Assembly: GCF_003491345.1 (NCBI RefSeq) | Contig: NZ_CP025513.1 | Coordinates: forward strand, 1,043,501-1,107,500 | Direction of reading: 5' to 3' | DNA length: 64,000 nt | Origin: Neorhizobium sp. SOG26 | GTDB taxonomy: Bacteria > Pseudomonadota > Alphaproteobacteria > Rhizobiales > Rhizobiaceae | In this document: positions 20,642 through 29,949 of the stretch, in pieces | Layout of the letters: the number at the start of each line of letters is the position of its first letter | How positions within the stretch are numbered: position 1 is the first letter of the stretch | Notes under the pieces: model-generated | What the model saw: the letters and a program-made list of their open reading frames with translations, nothing else | What the model was told of the DNA's origin: nothing | Databases searched by the model: none | Position numbers and translations under genes: made by a program

Positions 20642-21658
20642 TCAATGCGGTACGTTGGTAGAGGTAGACTGCCCGCGGTTTTCACTGCCCTTCAGGCTGC
20701 TTGCCTCCTCAGCAATGCGGTCGCGCGCGACGTCATGCACTTCGCTCGCAACGGAAGCCGCTGCGGCATAAACGTCCGATGCGACATGCTGCGCCTTGTC
20801 GACAGCGTTGGAAGCTTCAGCCGAGAGCTTGGACTTGACGCTATCGGCTGCTTCGCCGATCGCCTCGTTTTCCTGCCGGGTCGTTGGCAGCGCCGCGCCG
20901 ATTGCAGCACCAACGGCAAAGGCCAGGGCGCCGCCAATCAGAGGCTGATCCTTGAAGTGCTTGACGATGCTGTCATTCAGTACGGATCCGGCGTCCATGG
21001 TGCTGCGGCCAGCATCAGCAAAAGCCGAGCCGATCTTTCCCGTCGAGGCCGTCATCTGCCGCCAGGTATGCGACGCCCAGCCCGACGCCTGGTCCAGCAG
21101 CTTTCCTGCTTCGTCGCGGATGCTGCTCACCTGTTCGCCGGACGCATTGACGAAGCCGCGGAAGGTCTGCCCGCTTTCGTCCATGAAGTGGCCCGCGCGG
21201 CGTCCGGTGTTGTCGGTCAGTGCCTTGAAGCGCTTGCCGGCGCCATCGACGAAATGGCTGTAGCGGCTGGTACCGTCGGACTGAACCGGGCCTGTGCGGC
21301 GAACTTCGCCTTCGATGGTCGCGAGCGGATATTCGACGTAGTCATCGTCGGTATCGTAGGAAGAGTAATCATCTTCCCGAGCGTAGGAGGCGATGTTCGT
21401 CTTCGGCCCAGCCATCAGCCATGCGAGGCTTACGCCCATCATGGCAAGCGGGATCGGATTGTTCTTGAACGCAGTCCCGAGGTTGGCGAGATATTCCCCG
21501 CCGCCGGAGGATTTCGTGTAAGCGAGCACCTCATCGACCATCTGGCCCGGCGACATGCGCTGCTGGATGGCGTCGATCTTTTCTTCGATCCGGCGGCGAT
21601 CGGCTTCGATGTCACGTTCGATCGCGGCGGAATTCGTGTTCTCACTGCTGTAGGCCAT
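20642..21658 (-). CDS. DUF3618-containing membrane-associated protein
   Basis: Protein of 338 residues in the alphaproteobacterial DUF3618 group. The N-terminal part (about 8-60) is the DUF3618 motif with IEADRRRIEEKIDAIQQRM and a following hydrophobic span (NPIPLAMMGVSLAWLMAGP). The middle is hydrophilic; a Gly/Ala-rich hydrophobic segment (LIGGALAFAVGAAIGAALP) lies near 245-263 and the tail is an Ala-rich amphipathic helix region. This suggests a peripheral or anchored inner-membrane protein. No enzymatic motif is visible. ATG at 21658 overlaps the stop of the upstream holin-like gene (ATGA). It is the third gene of an operon with a stress-type promoter. Confidence 0.75.
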   Translation of the reverse strand: MAYSSENTNSAAIERDIEADRRRIEEKIDAIQQRMSPGQMVDEVLAYTKSSGGGEYLANLGTAFKNNPIPLAMMGVSLAWLMAGPKTNIASYAREDDYSSYDTDDDYVEYPLATIEGEVRRTGPVQSDGTSRYSHFVDGAGKRFKALTDNTGRRAGHFMDESGQTFRGFVNASGEQVSSIRDEAGKLLDQASGWASHTWRQMTASTGKIGSAFADAGRSTMDAGSVLNDSIVKHFKDQPLIGGALAFAVGAAIGAALPTTRQENEAIGEAADSVKSKLSAEASNAVDKAQHVASDVYAAAASVASEVHDVARDRIAEEASSLKGSENRGQSTSTNVPH

Positions 21659-22074
21659 CACGTTCTCTCCTTGATGAGTTGCGCATCACGCCGCAGCGAA
21701 GCGGAGGTGCGATCGAGCTTCAGGTTTTCGCCACGCAGGGCGGAGAGACCGCGCGAGATCATGACCCAGGCGATGATGGCCACGACAACGCCGACGATTA
21801 CGGACGAAAGCGCGTCCGCGTTCGGCTCGGTCATGCCCTGGGCGACCAGGAATGCCGTCAGGCCCTTCACGAGGGCGGCCAGCAGAACACCGACTGCGCC
21901 GATCGCGATCACGAGACCGGCGGCAAATGCCTCAACGCCGGTCAACGCATGCGACATCTTCTCGGACGCTTCGGTCTTGGCGAGGTTGATCTCCTTGCGG
22001 AACAGACCGGAAATGTCCGCTACCAATCCGGATACAAGTTCCGAAAGTGGCCGGTTGTCGAGTGAACTAGCCAT
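21658..22074 (-). CDS. holin-superfamily-III-like (phage_holin_3_6) membrane protein
   Basis: Small inner-membrane protein of 138 residues. Two hydrophobic hairpins (about 50-80 and 88-108, with VEAFAAGLVIAIGAVGVLLAAL and SSVIVGVVVAIIAWVMI) follow an amphipathic N-terminus with LVADISGLFRKEINLAKTEASEK. This is the YqjE/Holin-X type pattern. Such proteins are called holin-like from sequence but are usually housekeeping membrane proteins rather than phage lysis factors, and no phage genes are nearby. It overlaps the previous gene by eight bases and the next by four, in the same order as the widespread yqjD-yqjE-yqjK-like sets. Confidence 0.78.
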   Translation of the reverse strand: MASSLDNRPLSELVSGLVADISGLFRKEINLAKTEASEKMSHALTGVEAFAAGLVIAIGAVGVLLAALVKGLTAFLVAQGMTEPNADALSSVIVGVVVAIIAWVMISRGLSALRGENLKLDRTSASLRRDAQLIKERT

Positions 22075-22729
22075 TGAAGCGATCCTCCGAGGTTTGGTTG
22101 AAGCTCGGGCTGGAAGAGGGCTGCATGCCGAGCGGGGTTGTGGTTGCGGACGGGGGATAAACAGCCTGCGACGCCATCGGCTCCGTAGACGAAGTCGTGG
22201 CGGTGTCTGCCGATGCCTTCAGGAAGCGGCTTGCGGCAAGGCCCGCCATGGCGGCAAGACCGAGGAATGCGAGCGGCTGCTTGCGACCGAAGTCTTCGGC
22301 GATGCGTGCGACCTGGCTGAGATCGCGATCCTTGATGTCGTCTGAAAAGCCGCGGACGCTTGAGCCGATGCTGCGGGCGATCCGGCCGATGTCCCGCTGG
22401 TCTCCCTGTTCTAGCTCGTCTGCGACCTTTTCGACCGCGCCGGCTATGCCGCTCAGCTTGTTGGCGATGACATTCTTGTGCTCCACCGCCATCTGTTCGG
22501 CAGCATGTGTCGCTTCGTTGAGCTGGCTCTTCGCCGTTTCCTTGACCGACTGCAAATCTTCCGCAAGGCGCTGTTTCATCGCGCCGCCCGAAGCGTCAGC
22601 CGACTGCGACGAGGCGCCCAGATTGGAGGAAGGCGTGCCCTGATTTAAGGATGTTCGATTTTCGTGATAGGCTGGGTAGCTGGAGGGATTGGCTCTGCCA
22701 CCGTCCTGATTGAGATCTCGTTCGGTCAT
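22067..22729 (-). CDS. nutrient-deprivation-induced protein, YqjD/DUF883-like
   Basis: Protein of 220 residues resembling rhizobial nutrient-deprivation-induced proteins. The N-terminal 50 residues are polar and low-complexity. Residues about 52-150 form a long amphipathic helix (KQRLAEDLQSVKETAKSQLN and LSGIAGAVEKVADELEQGD). A hydrophobic anchor follows near 152-172 (FGRKQPLAFLGLAAMAGLAA), typical of ElaB/YqjD C-terminal anchors. The tail is Ser/Thr/Pro-rich. It begins the stress operon: a GGAG lies about seven bases before the ATG and a GGAAC-N17-GGTT promoter about 57 bases upstream. The role is unproven; relatives bind ribosomes or protect membranes in stationary phase. Confidence 0.72.
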   Translation of the reverse strand: MTERDLNQDGGRANPSSYPAYHENRTSLNQGTPSSNLGASSQSADASGGAMKQRLAEDLQSVKETAKSQLNEATHAAEQMAVEHKNVIANKLSGIAGAVEKVADELEQGDQRDIGRIARSIGSSVRGFSDDIKDRDLSQVARIAEDFGRKQPLAFLGLAAMAGLAASRFLKASADTATTSSTEPMASQAVYPPSATTTPLGMQPSSSPSFNQTSEDRFNG

Positions 22730-22785
22730 GGGATTCTCCGATGCGCTTAGCGATCAAGCTGCTTGCTGGCAGCAACCGGACAATC

Positions 22786-22811
22786 AACCCGAATGTCATG
22801 GATATGGTTCC
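22786..22811 (-). promoter_or_regulatory. RpoE2/EcfG-like promoter of stress operon
   Basis: On the minus strand GGAAC (22811-22807) is followed after 17 bases by GGTT (22789-22786). The general stress sigma factor of rhizobia (RpoE2/EcfG) recognises GGAAC-N16/17-cGTT. The site lies 57 bases upstream of the first gene of the three-gene stress operon, which fits its predicted function. Confidence 0.65.
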
Positions 22812-22956
22812 ATTTTGCTCAAATCGGATCCCTGCTCAGATCCTGCATCGCTTGAGCATGCCAGTCCCCCGCCCGCGGCCTTTCGTGACGGTTTAGGTTG
22901 CCGGCTGTGGCATCGGTAGCCTCTTAGCGAACGAGATGAAGCTGTAGCGTCCAATG

Positions 22957-23238
22957 CTACTGAAGATGTTCTGGGCCTGCGTGTCGGGAGGACAGTTCGT
23001 GGAGAAGCATGACGCCCTGCTCAAGCAGGAGTTCCGCTGCGTGGACATCGCAGTCGGCGAGGTTCGAAGACAGTCCCCGCAGCGTCCCGGCAACAGCCAT
23101 GGTGTTCTGCCCGGCGGTCACGTCACCCTCATCCTCGGCGTCACTCGCCGCCTGCTCAAGCGCAGTCGCAACAGTGTCGAACATGAGGTGGCGTTCGTCG
23201 AGGTCCATGTCCTCGAACGCCTTGGCTGCGAATCCCAT
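22957..23238 (-). CDS. hypothetical small acidic protein
   Basis: Predicted soluble protein of 93 residues, acidic and helical (MGFAAKAFEDMDLDERHLMF then TALEQAASDAEDEGDVTAG). The frame is open to 23277, but ATG at 23238 has a GGAG seven bases ahead and gives a compact product, so I prefer it. There is a single cysteine near the middle and no membrane segment or known motif. It lies about 145 bases beyond the stress promoter, in the same direction as the stress operon but upstream of it, so it has its own promoter. I do not recognise the family. Confidence 0.55.
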   Translation of the reverse strand: MGFAAKAFEDMDLDERHLMFDTVATALEQAASDAEDEGDVTAGQNTMAVAGTLRGLSSNLADCDVHAAELLLEQGVMLLHELSSRHAGPEHLQ

Positions 23239-23395
23239 GATTGCTCCTTTCTTGTTGTTGCTGACTACGGCCAGCAACTGACATCTTGGATTTGAGTATT
23301 TCGGAATTGTCTAATATCTGGTGTTCGAGTTGCCAGTCTCAAGACCTCCTTGCAGCAACAGGTTGTGAGATGTCTGTCCGGCAATTTCGTCCTGC

Positions 23396-23423
23396 AAAGA
23401 AAAAGGCCGCGACCAACTCGGCC
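23396..23423 (-). terminator. Rho-independent terminator of iol operon
   Basis: Read on the minus strand, GGCCG (23423-23419) pairs with CGGCC (23409-23405) around a nine-base loop and is followed by TTTTTCTTT. It lies about 50 bases past the iolB stop, a good terminator for iolCDEB. Confidence 0.75.
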
Positions 23424-23471
23424 CCGACCCTATGGATTCCGTCGCTTCAAAGCGCAATCGGAGCAACTGGT

Positions 23472-24281
23472 TCAAGGATTGTCGCGCTTGAAAATCCAGT
23501 CATGGTCCGGATGGTTCTTGAACCGCCACTTGCGCATCGGCCCTGCCATCACGTTCAGGTAATACATCTCGTAGCCGTAGGGTGCGCCGCAGGGATGATG
23601 CCCTTTCGGCACCAGAACCAGATCGTGGTCCGCAACCGCCATGGTCTCATCCAGCGAACCGTCCTCGGTGAAGACACGCTGGAAACCAAAACCCTGCGCC
23701 GGGTTGAGCCGGTGGTAGTAGGTTTCCTCCAGATAGGTCATGTCCGGGAAGTTGTCTTCGTCATGCCGATGCGGCGGATAAGAAGACCAGTTGCCCGCCG
23801 GCGTGAAAACTTCCGTCACCAGAAGGCTGTCGGCCACATCTCGCTCTTCCATGGCAATTGGGTAGATGTAGCGGGTGTTCGCGTCCTTGCCGCGCGTATT
23901 GAGCGACAGGCCGTCCGGTCCGATCAACGTCGCCTCGCGTCCCGGCTTGGCAGGTGCGGTGCAGACGGCAAGGGTGCAGTCTGTTGTGGCGGTCGCGCTC
24001 CAATCGGAGCCGGCGGGGATGTAGACACAATGCGGCGGCTTGCGCTCGAACACGTTCATCCGGTCGCCAAGCTCGCCAAAGGTCTTGTCGCCTCCGGAAA
24101 TGTCGGCCTTGCCCTCGACCAGCACGAGGATGACCTCGGTCTCGCCCGTTGGTTCCGCGGCGCTCTCGCCAGCTTTGAGACGATAGAGACCGAAGCCGAC
24201 ATAACCCCAGCCGGCATCCTTCGGCGTGATATCATGCACCTTTCCGGACGTGCCGTTCGGCTTGCGAAGCAGGTTCGTCAT
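23472..24281 (-). CDS. iolB: 5-deoxy-glucuronate isomerase
   Basis: Bicupin enzyme of 269 residues converting 5-deoxy-D-glucuronate to 2-deoxy-5-keto-D-gluconate in myo-inositol breakdown. Cupin metal ligands are visible in [24 protein letters not shown], and the second cupin in [26 protein letters not shown]. The N-terminal [17 protein letters not shown] is typical of IolB. Its ATG overlaps the stop of iolE (ATGA), so it is the last gene of the leftward iolC-D-E-B operon. A terminator follows within about 50 bases. Confidence 0.96.
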   Translation of the reverse strand: MTNLLRKPNGTSGKVHDITPKDAGWGYVGFGLYRLKAGESAAEPTGETEVILVLVEGKADISGGDKTFGELGDRMNVFERKPPHCVYIPAGSDWSATATTDCTLAVCTAPAKPGREATLIGPDGLSLNTRGKDANTRYIYPIAMEERDVADSLLVTEVFTPAGNWSSYPPHRHDEDNFPDMTYLEETYYHRLNPAQGFGFQRVFTEDGSLDETMAVADHDLVLVPKGHHPCGAPYGYEMYYLNVMAGPMRKWRFKNHPDHDWIFKRDNP

Positions 24282-25189
24282 GCGTGTCCCCTTCCCTTGT
24301 CGAGTCCGGCCGCGAGTGCCATCGCTTTCAATGAAGCCAAGCCCATGCTCTGGTATTCGAACGGGTTGCGGACATCCGGATCCTGCTCCGCCTCGATCAC
24401 CAGCCAGCCGTCATAACCATGCTCGGCGGCAAGCTTCAGGACCGGCGGGAAACTTACGCCGCCTTCCTTGTCACCTGGAACAGTGAACACGCCGCGCCGC
24501 ACGCCTTCCAGGAAGGAAAGCCCTTCGTTGCGCACCTGCGCGGCGATCTCCAGCCGGACGTTTTTCGCGTGGATATGTCCCACGCGCGCCATGTGCTTCT
24601 TCGCCACCCGTTCCGGGTCGCCGCCACCGAACAGGGTATGGCCAGTATCGAGCAGCAGCTTGGTGTGCGGCCCGGTGTTCTCCATCAGCCGATCAATCTC
24701 GTCCTCGCTTTCGACAATTGTGCCCATGTGGTGATGGTAGACGAGGCTGATGCCCTGCCCTGCCGCAAACTCGGCCAGCGTCTCGACGCCAGCGCCAAAC
24801 GTCTTCCAGTCAGCGTCCGTCAGCCTCGGCCGATCATTGACTGCCTTGCCGTCATCGCCATGGATGGCGTTGGATGTCTCGCAGACGATGATGACTTTGG
24901 ACCCCATCGCCTTCAGGAGATCGAGTGCCGGCTGCATCGCCGCCTTCTCGTCCTCGATAGAGTTCACGAGCAGGTTCAGCGAGTGCCAGCCGGACACATA
25001 ACGTAGCCCGCGTGGCTCCAGCACGGCCTTCAGCGCATTCGGCTCCTGCGGAAACTTATGACCCTTCTCGATGCCGTCGAAGCCGATCTTCGCGGTTTCA
25101 TCAAGGCATTGGTCGAGACTGATATGCGCGCCGAGCGTTCGGTCGTCGTCATTCGACCAGGCAATGGGATTGGTGCCGTAGAGGATCAT
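24278..25189 (-). CDS. iolE: inosose dehydratase
   Basis: TIM-barrel enzyme of about 303 residues that dehydrates scyllo-inosose (2-keto-myo-inositol) to the trione precursor. The N-terminal [21 protein letters not shown] is the IolE hallmark. Metal-binding residues are expected in [27 protein letters not shown] and [16 protein letters not shown], with a late glutamate in [12 protein letters not shown]. The frame is open upstream to 25324, but ATG at 25189 lies one base past the iolD stop and matches the family start, so I use it. Confidence 0.95.
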   Translation of the reverse strand: MILYGTNPIAWSNDDDRTLGAHISLDQCLDETAKIGFDGIEKGHKFPQEPNALKAVLEPRGLRYVSGWHSLNLLVNSIEDEKAAMQPALDLLKAMGSKVIIVCETSNAIHGDDGKAVNDRPRLTDADWKTFGAGVETLAEFAAGQGISLVYHHHMGTIVESEDEIDRLMENTGPHTKLLLDTGHTLFGGGDPERVAKKHMARVGHIHAKNVRLEIAAQVRNEGLSFLEGVRRGVFTVPGDKEGGVSFPPVLKLAAEHGYDGWLVIEAEQDPDVRNPFEYQSMGLASLKAMALAAGLDKGRGHA

Positions 25190-25190
25190 G

Positions 25191-27014
25191 TCAACGTCTT
25201 TCCTTGAGTGCGGCTTCATAGGCGGCGCGTGCTTGAGCAACTTCCGCGCGGGTCGAGACTTCCGGCACGGCGACATCCCACCAGTGCCCGCCACCTTCCG
25301 GGGTTGGATATGGATCGGTATCAATAACGATCACCGTTGGCACCTTCGCCTCGCGGGCGCCATTCAGCGCGGCCTCAAGATCCGCGATCGTCGATACCTT
25401 GCGGGCGTCCGCACCCATGGCGGCGGCGTGCGCAGCAAAGTCGATCTGCATCGGATTGGCCTGGTTGGTGTGCTCATAGAGATTGTTGAACTCGGCACCG
25501 CCGGTCGCCATCTGCAACCGGTTGATGCAGCCGTAGCCGCGATTGTCGGTGATCACGACGGTGATCTTGATGCCCATGGCGACCGCGGTCGCGAGTTCCG
25601 AGTTCATCATCATGTAGGAGCCGTCACCGACCATCACGATCACGTCGCGCTCGGGTTCGGCCATCTTGATGCCAAGCCCGCCGGCGATCTCGTATCCCAT
25701 GCAGGAGAAGCCGTATTCCATATGGTAGGAGAGCGGCTTTCCGGCCTTCCACAGTTGATGCAACTCTCCCGGCATCGTGCCCGCGGCACACATGACGACC
25801 GTGTTGTCGCGAGACGCGCGCTGGACCGCGCCAATCACCTGCATGTCTGTCGGCAGCAGGTTGCCGTCCGCCGGCGCAGCGGTCACCGCATCCGCTTTGG
25901 CGAACCAATCCTGTTTCAGCGTCTGATCGATGGCGGGGAAGCGGTGGTCGCCGAGGGCCGCGCTGATCAGTTCCAGCCCGACCTTGGCATCGGACACGAG
26001 CGGGATGGCATCGTGTTTTGTGCTGTCATAAGGCTGGACGTTGAGCGACAGGATACGGCGGTCCGGGTTCTTGAAAAGCGCCCACGAGCCTGTCGTGAAA
26101 TCCTGGAAGCGCGTGCCGACGCCGATCACCAGGTCAGCCTTCTCGCAGATCGCGTTGGCGCTCGCAGCACCCGTCACGCCGACGGGTCCGAAGTTTGTTT
26201 CATGATCCCAGGGCAGCGCCGACTTTCCAGCCTGCGTTTCGACGACCGGTATGTTGTGCTTGGTGGCGAAGGCTGTGAGGGTCTCCGTCGCATCGGAGAA
26301 ATGCACGCCACCGCCGCTGACGATGACCGGATTCCTCGCCGCAAGGATCGCCTCAACCGCCCGTTTCAGTTCATTCTCGTCTGGCCGGGGCCGGCGCCAG
26401 TACCAGGTCTTCGGCTCGAAGAAGCTTTCGGGGTAGTCAAAGGCTTCCGCCTGCGTATCCTGGCAGAAGGCAAGCGTCACCGGCCCGCAATCAGCCGGAT
26501 CCGTGAGCGTCCGCATGGCGCGAGGCAAGGCCGTAAGGAGATGTTCCGGACGGCTGATACGGTCGAAGTAACGGCTGACGGGGCGGAAGCAATCGTTGAC
26601 GGTCGCAAGTCCATCTCCAAAGTCCTCGATCTGCTGCAGCACCGGGTCCGGCCCACGATTGGAAAAGACGTCGCCCGGAATGAGAAGCACCGGCAGGCGG
26701 TTCACGTGTGCCAGCGCCGCCGCCGTCACCATGTTAACCGCGCCTGGTCCAATCGACGAGGTGACGGCCATGGCCCGCTTGCGACGCAACTGCTTTGCAT
26801 AGGCGATCGCGGCATGCGCCATCGACTGTTCATTCTGGCCGCGATAGGTCGGCAGCTGGTCGCGGATGCCGGCCAATGCCTCGCCCATGCCGGCGACGTT
26901 GCCATGCCCGAAGATGGCCCAAACGCCCGCGACGTAAGGCACGCCCTCCTCCGTCATCTGGTTCGCCAGGTAACGCACCATCGCCTGCGCGGCGGTCAGT
27001 CTTACCGTCTTCAT
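25191..27014 (-). CDS. iolD: 3D-(3,5/4)-trihydroxycyclohexane-1,2-dione acylhydrolase
   Basis: Thiamine-diphosphate-dependent hydrolase of 607 residues that opens the ring of the inositol-derived dione to 5-deoxyglucuronate. The three TPP-enzyme domains are visible: an N-terminal PYR domain with [26 protein letters not shown] and [15 protein letters not shown], a central domain with [20 protein letters not shown], and a C-terminal PP domain with the [16 protein letters not shown] motif (GDG-N type). Its ATG overlaps the iolC stop (ATGA). Its dependence on thiamine diphosphate makes cellular thiamine supply relevant to this operon. Confidence 0.96.
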   Translation of the reverse strand: MKTVRLTAAQAMVRYLANQMTEEGVPYVAGVWAIFGHGNVAGMGEALAGIRDQLPTYRGQNEQSMAHAAIAYAKQLRRKRAMAVTSSIGPGAVNMVTAAALAHVNRLPVLLIPGDVFSNRGPDPVLQQIEDFGDGLATVNDCFRPVSRYFDRISRPEHLLTALPRAMRTLTDPADCGPVTLAFCQDTQAEAFDYPESFFEPKTWYWRRPRPDENELKRAVEAILAARNPVIVSGGGVHFSDATETLTAFATKHNIPVVETQAGKSALPWDHETNFGPVGVTGAASANAICEKADLVIGVGTRFQDFTTGSWALFKNPDRRILSLNVQPYDSTKHDAIPLVSDAKVGLELISAALGDHRFPAIDQTLKQDWFAKADAVTAAPADGNLLPTDMQVIGAVQRASRDNTVVMCAAGTMPGELHQLWKAGKPLSYHMEYGFSCMGYEIAGGLGIKMAEPERDVIVMVGDGSYMMMNSELATAVAMGIKITVVITDNRGYGCINRLQMATGGAEFNNLYEHTNQANPMQIDFAAHAAAMGADARKVSTIADLEAALNGAREAKVPTVIVIDTDPYPTPEGGGHWWDVAVPEVSTRAEVAQARAAYEAALKERR

Positions 27015-28939
27015 CAGCCGTTTCCTCCGCTCTTTGTCGCCGCCCGTGCCTTGTCCCAGAGTCTACAGAGCTCACGATACTTGCGTCCCATCTCGTCCAC
27101 CGCCTGCTCGTTGCTGATCATGCCGGCAAACCATTGCCGCGCTGTATCGCCGAAAATCGTGCGGCCAACGGCAAAGCCCTTCACGAGATCAAAACGGGCC
27201 GCGGTGGCAAAACTTTCCTCAAGCTCCGACATCGGCGCATCGAGGCCCAGTACGACGATCCCACGCGTATTCGGATCATGAATTTCGATCGCCGCACAGG
27301 CGTTCGCCCAGGCAGCCTCGCTTTTCATCGGCTCCAGCTTCCACCAGTCCGGATAGACGCCGATCTGGTAGAAACGCTCGATGATGTCCGCAACCGTGCG
27401 GTCATCGGTCGGCCCGACCTTGGAGGGGATCACCTCCAGCAGCATTTCAAGCCGATTGCGGCGGGTGGCGGCAAACAACCGCTGCACGACCTCTTCCTGT
27501 TTCTCCCGCATCTCGGGCGGGTCTTCCGGATGATAGAAACACAGGACCTTGGCGACATTGTCCACCGGCCATTCGGTAATGCCACCGAGGTCGACCCCGA
27601 GTTCCGGCTCCAGCGTCAGCGGGCGTGAGCCGGGCCGCTCGGTCGGCCGGCCGATCCACAGGCCCGTGCCGGTCGCCTTGTAGAGCGTCTCGCGCCCAAG
27701 TCGACCGTCGCAGAGGATGCCGAAACCATGCCTGCCGTCGGCAACTTCGAGGGCAGCCTTCAGGCATAGCGACTTGAAGACATCGATCCGCTCCGAGGTC
27801 TGTCCTGCCTCGTCGGCGATGGCTTCCAACTGCATGCGGTGGTCGAAGGCGAAGACCCGCAGCTCAGGCCAATCACCCGTCCGATTGGTCGACCAGTGTA
27901 CCTGTTCAAGTGCTGCATCCTTGCGGAGTGCCTTCTCGCGGATGCCGGTGCGGAAGAAGTACTGCAGTTCCTCCCAACTCGGATAGGCCGGGGTGCAGCC
28001 ATGCCGCGATACGGCGAAGGCACCACAGGCGTTTGCATACTTCAGAGCCGTCGGCCAGTCTTCGCCCGTCAGCCAGCCCTTCAGGAGGCCAGCCATAAAT
28101 CCGTCGCCGGCGCCCAGCACGTTGAAAACCTCGATCGCAAAACCCTGGCCGGTTTGGCCCTTGTCAAGGCTGTCCGGGATTTCGCCTTCGAATACCACCG
28201 CACCCATTGGTCCACGCTTGCAGACCAGCGTCGCCCCGGAAATCTTGCGCACGGCCTTCAACGCTTCGAGTGTATCGGTCGTGCCGCCGGCAATATGGAA
28301 CTCTTCCTCCGTGCCAACGATGAGGTCGAACAGATGCAGCGTCGATTGCAGCTTGGCGGTTACCTTGCCGGACTCGATGAAGCGGCTTTCACCCGCCTCG
28401 TGCCCCGCAAGCCCCCAGAGATTGGGACGGTAGTCGATGTCCAACGCAGTGCGAGCACCGTTTTCGCGGGCAAGTCGCAGTGCCTTCATCACGGCCGCTT
28501 CCGTTTTTGGATGCGACAGATGCGTGCCGGTGGCGCAAACGCAGCGCGCTTCTGCGATATAGGCGGGATCGATATCATCCTCGCAAAGCGCCATGTCAGC
28601 ACAGTTCTCGCGATAGAAGATCAACGGGAACTGGTGCTGGTCGCGGATCCCGAGCAGCACGAGCGCCGTCAGACGCTCAGGATCAGTCTTGACGCCGCGA
28701 ACGTCGACACCCTCGCGCACAAGCTGTTCGCGGATGAAACGACCCATGTGTTCTGCGCCGACCCGGGTGATCAGCGCCGATTTAAGTCCAAGCCGCGCCG
28801 CGCCGGCCGCAATATTGGTCGGTGAGCCGCCGATATACTTGTTGAAGGAAGACATGTCCTCCAGGCGCCCGCCCACCTGCACGCCGTAGAGGTCCACGGA
28901 TGAACGGCCGATGGTGATGAGATCAAGTGACGCCAACAT
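27014..28939 (-). CDS. iolC: 5-dehydro-2-deoxygluconokinase fused to DUF2090 (IolC)
   Basis: Two-domain protein of 641 residues. Residues about 1-325 form a PfkB/ribokinase-like kinase (TIGRSSVDLYGVQVGGRLEDM at the start, GGSPTNIAAGAARLGLKS, and the catalytic NVLGAGDGFMAGLLKGWL). It phosphorylates 2-deoxy-5-keto-D-gluconate. Residues about 330-635 are DUF2090, an aldolase-like domain with VFAFDHRMQLEAIADEAGQ. The fusion is common in alphaproteobacteria and may add the next aldolase step, a role filled by IolJ elsewhere; that is inferred. It is the first gene of the operon, with an IolR-like site about 70 bases upstream. Confidence 0.93.
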   Translation of the reverse strand: MLASLDLITIGRSSVDLYGVQVGGRLEDMSSFNKYIGGSPTNIAAGAARLGLKSALITRVGAEHMGRFIREQLVREGVDVRGVKTDPERLTALVLLGIRDQHQFPLIFYRENCADMALCEDDIDPAYIAEARCVCATGTHLSHPKTEAAVMKALRLARENGARTALDIDYRPNLWGLAGHEAGESRFIESGKVTAKLQSTLHLFDLIVGTEEEFHIAGGTTDTLEALKAVRKISGATLVCKRGPMGAVVFEGEIPDSLDKGQTGQGFAIEVFNVLGAGDGFMAGLLKGWLTGEDWPTALKYANACGAFAVSRHGCTPAYPSWEELQYFFRTGIREKALRKDAALEQVHWSTNRTGDWPELRVFAFDHRMQLEAIADEAGQTSERIDVFKSLCLKAALEVADGRHGFGILCDGRLGRETLYKATGTGLWIGRPTERPGSRPLTLEPELGVDLGGITEWPVDNVAKVLCFYHPEDPPEMREKQEEVVQRLFAATRRNRLEMLLEVIPSKVGPTDDRTVADIIERFYQIGVYPDWWKLEPMKSEAAWANACAAIEIHDPNTRGIVVLGLDAPMSELEESFATAARFDLVKGFAVGRTIFGDTARQWFAGMISNEQAVDEMGRKYRELCRLWDKARAATKSGGNG

Positions 28940-29004
28940 ATCCTCCCTGCGGCGGATGATGCCGCCAGATGAAGCGACCGAACCTCCCCAGTCGCTTCAC
29001 AAAT

Positions 29005-29018
29005 GGATCATAAATTCC
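29005..29018. promoter_or_regulatory. IolR-like operator upstream of iolC
   Basis: GGAT-N6-TTCC (29005-29018) differs by one base from the GGAA-N6-TTCC pattern I recall for the RpiR-type IolR of Sinorhizobium. It sits between the regulator gene and iolC, about 70 bases upstream of iolC. Confidence 0.5.
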
Positions 29019-29044
29019 ATTTCTTACGTTCGCAACACAAACGT

Positions 29045-29857
29045 TCACGGTGATCGCGCCGTGCCGACCGCAACTGAGAGGGTAATAGCGAGGCACAAGG
29101 TTGCCGATAGGGAGCGGAAGGCGCCGAAATCCACCTCGGAAACGGAAAGGGTGATCGCATCGAACCGCCTCAGCGGACTAACGATCGTATCGGTCATGGC
29201 AACGACCGGGATGCCACGCCTTCCAACTGCCTCCACCATCTCGATGGTTTCGGCTGCATAAGGGGAGAAGGTCACCGCAAGCAGCACATCATTCGCGCGG
29301 ATGGCGTTGCGGTTGTCGAGCCCGCCCACTCCGGAATGCAGCATCGCTGGCACGTTCATCTTCTCGAACGCGTAAGCGATATAACTTGCCACCGGATAAG
29401 AGCGCCTGAGGCCGATGATGTGGATCATCTCCGCCTTCGCAAGCACCTCCACCGCTGCGCCCAGCGCCTTCGAGTCCACTGTCTTCAGGAGGTTCTCCAG
29501 CGAAACGCGACCGACGTCCACGAATTCGGCAAGCAGCGCCGCAGGGCTGCCTTCGGCTTTTTGCCGCAGGTTCTTCAGCCTGGTGGAATAATCCGGCCAG
29601 CCGGCGGTGTAGGATTCCCGGAATAACCGCTGCATATCCGAGAAGCCGGAGAACCCGAGGATGCGGCAGAAGCGCATGAAGGCCGACGGCTGCACACCCG
29701 CCCCTTCCGCCAGTTCGGCCACCGTGGAGATCGCGATGCGGTCCTTGTTCGCTGCGACATATTCCGCGCATTGCCTCAGCCGCTTCGGCAGGCTTTCGGC
29801 CACATCCATCAGCCGCTCATCGAACTGCGCGATGCTGTCCGGCGCCCTCTCCTGCAT
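29045..29857 (-). CDS. iolR: RpiR-family transcriptional regulator (IolR-like)
   Basis: Regulator of about 270 residues. The N-terminal domain (about 15-85) is an RpiR helix-turn-helix with AISTVAELAEGAGVQPSAFMRFCRILGFSGFSDMQRLF. The C-terminal domain (about 125-255) is a SIS sugar-phosphate-binding fold with GLRRSYPVASYIAYAFEKMN and VLLAVTFSPYAAETIEMVEA. SIS-domain IolR proteins repress inositol genes until a phosphorylated intermediate binds. The frame is open to a TTG at 29896, but ATG at 29857 has GGGAG seven bases ahead. It is upstream of and colinear with iolC, and divergent from iolG. Confidence 0.9.
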   Translation of the reverse strand: MQERAPDSIAQFDERLMDVAESLPKRLRQCAEYVAANKDRIAISTVAELAEGAGVQPSAFMRFCRILGFSGFSDMQRLFRESYTAGWPDYSTRLKNLRQKAEGSPAALLAEFVDVGRVSLENLLKTVDSKALGAAVEVLAKAEMIHIIGLRRSYPVASYIAYAFEKMNVPAMLHSGVGGLDNRNAIRANDVLLAVTFSPYAAETIEMVEAVGRRGIPVVAMTDTIVSPLRRFDAITLSVSEVDFGAFRSLSATLCLAITLSVAVGTARSP

Positions 29858-29907
29858 TCCCCTACTCCCGCCGCCTTGACACAGATAAGGCTGCAATCTA
29901 GCAGAAT

Positions 29908-29921
29908 GGAATTTCTATTCC
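29908..29921. promoter_or_regulatory. IolR operator GGAA-N6-TTCC at iolG promoter
   Basis: GGAA (29908-29911), six bases, TTCC (29918-29921) is an exact match to the paired GGAA/TTCC motif recalled for IolR of Sinorhizobium meliloti. It lies between the divergent regulator gene and iolG, 28 bases before the iolG ATG, so it can control both. Confidence 0.72.
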
Positions 29922-29949
29922 AAACTTCAGTTTGGGCAGGGAGGAAATC

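Noticed and set aside
21658..22074. prophage remnant suggested by the holin-like protein
   Set aside because: The holin-III-like family is common in non-phage operons, and no integrase, capsid, lysis or repressor gene is nearby.
25188..27281. 697-codon open frame on the plus strand
   Set aside because: It is antisense to iolD and iolC; composition is Arg/His-rich with no domain, typical of a mirror frame.
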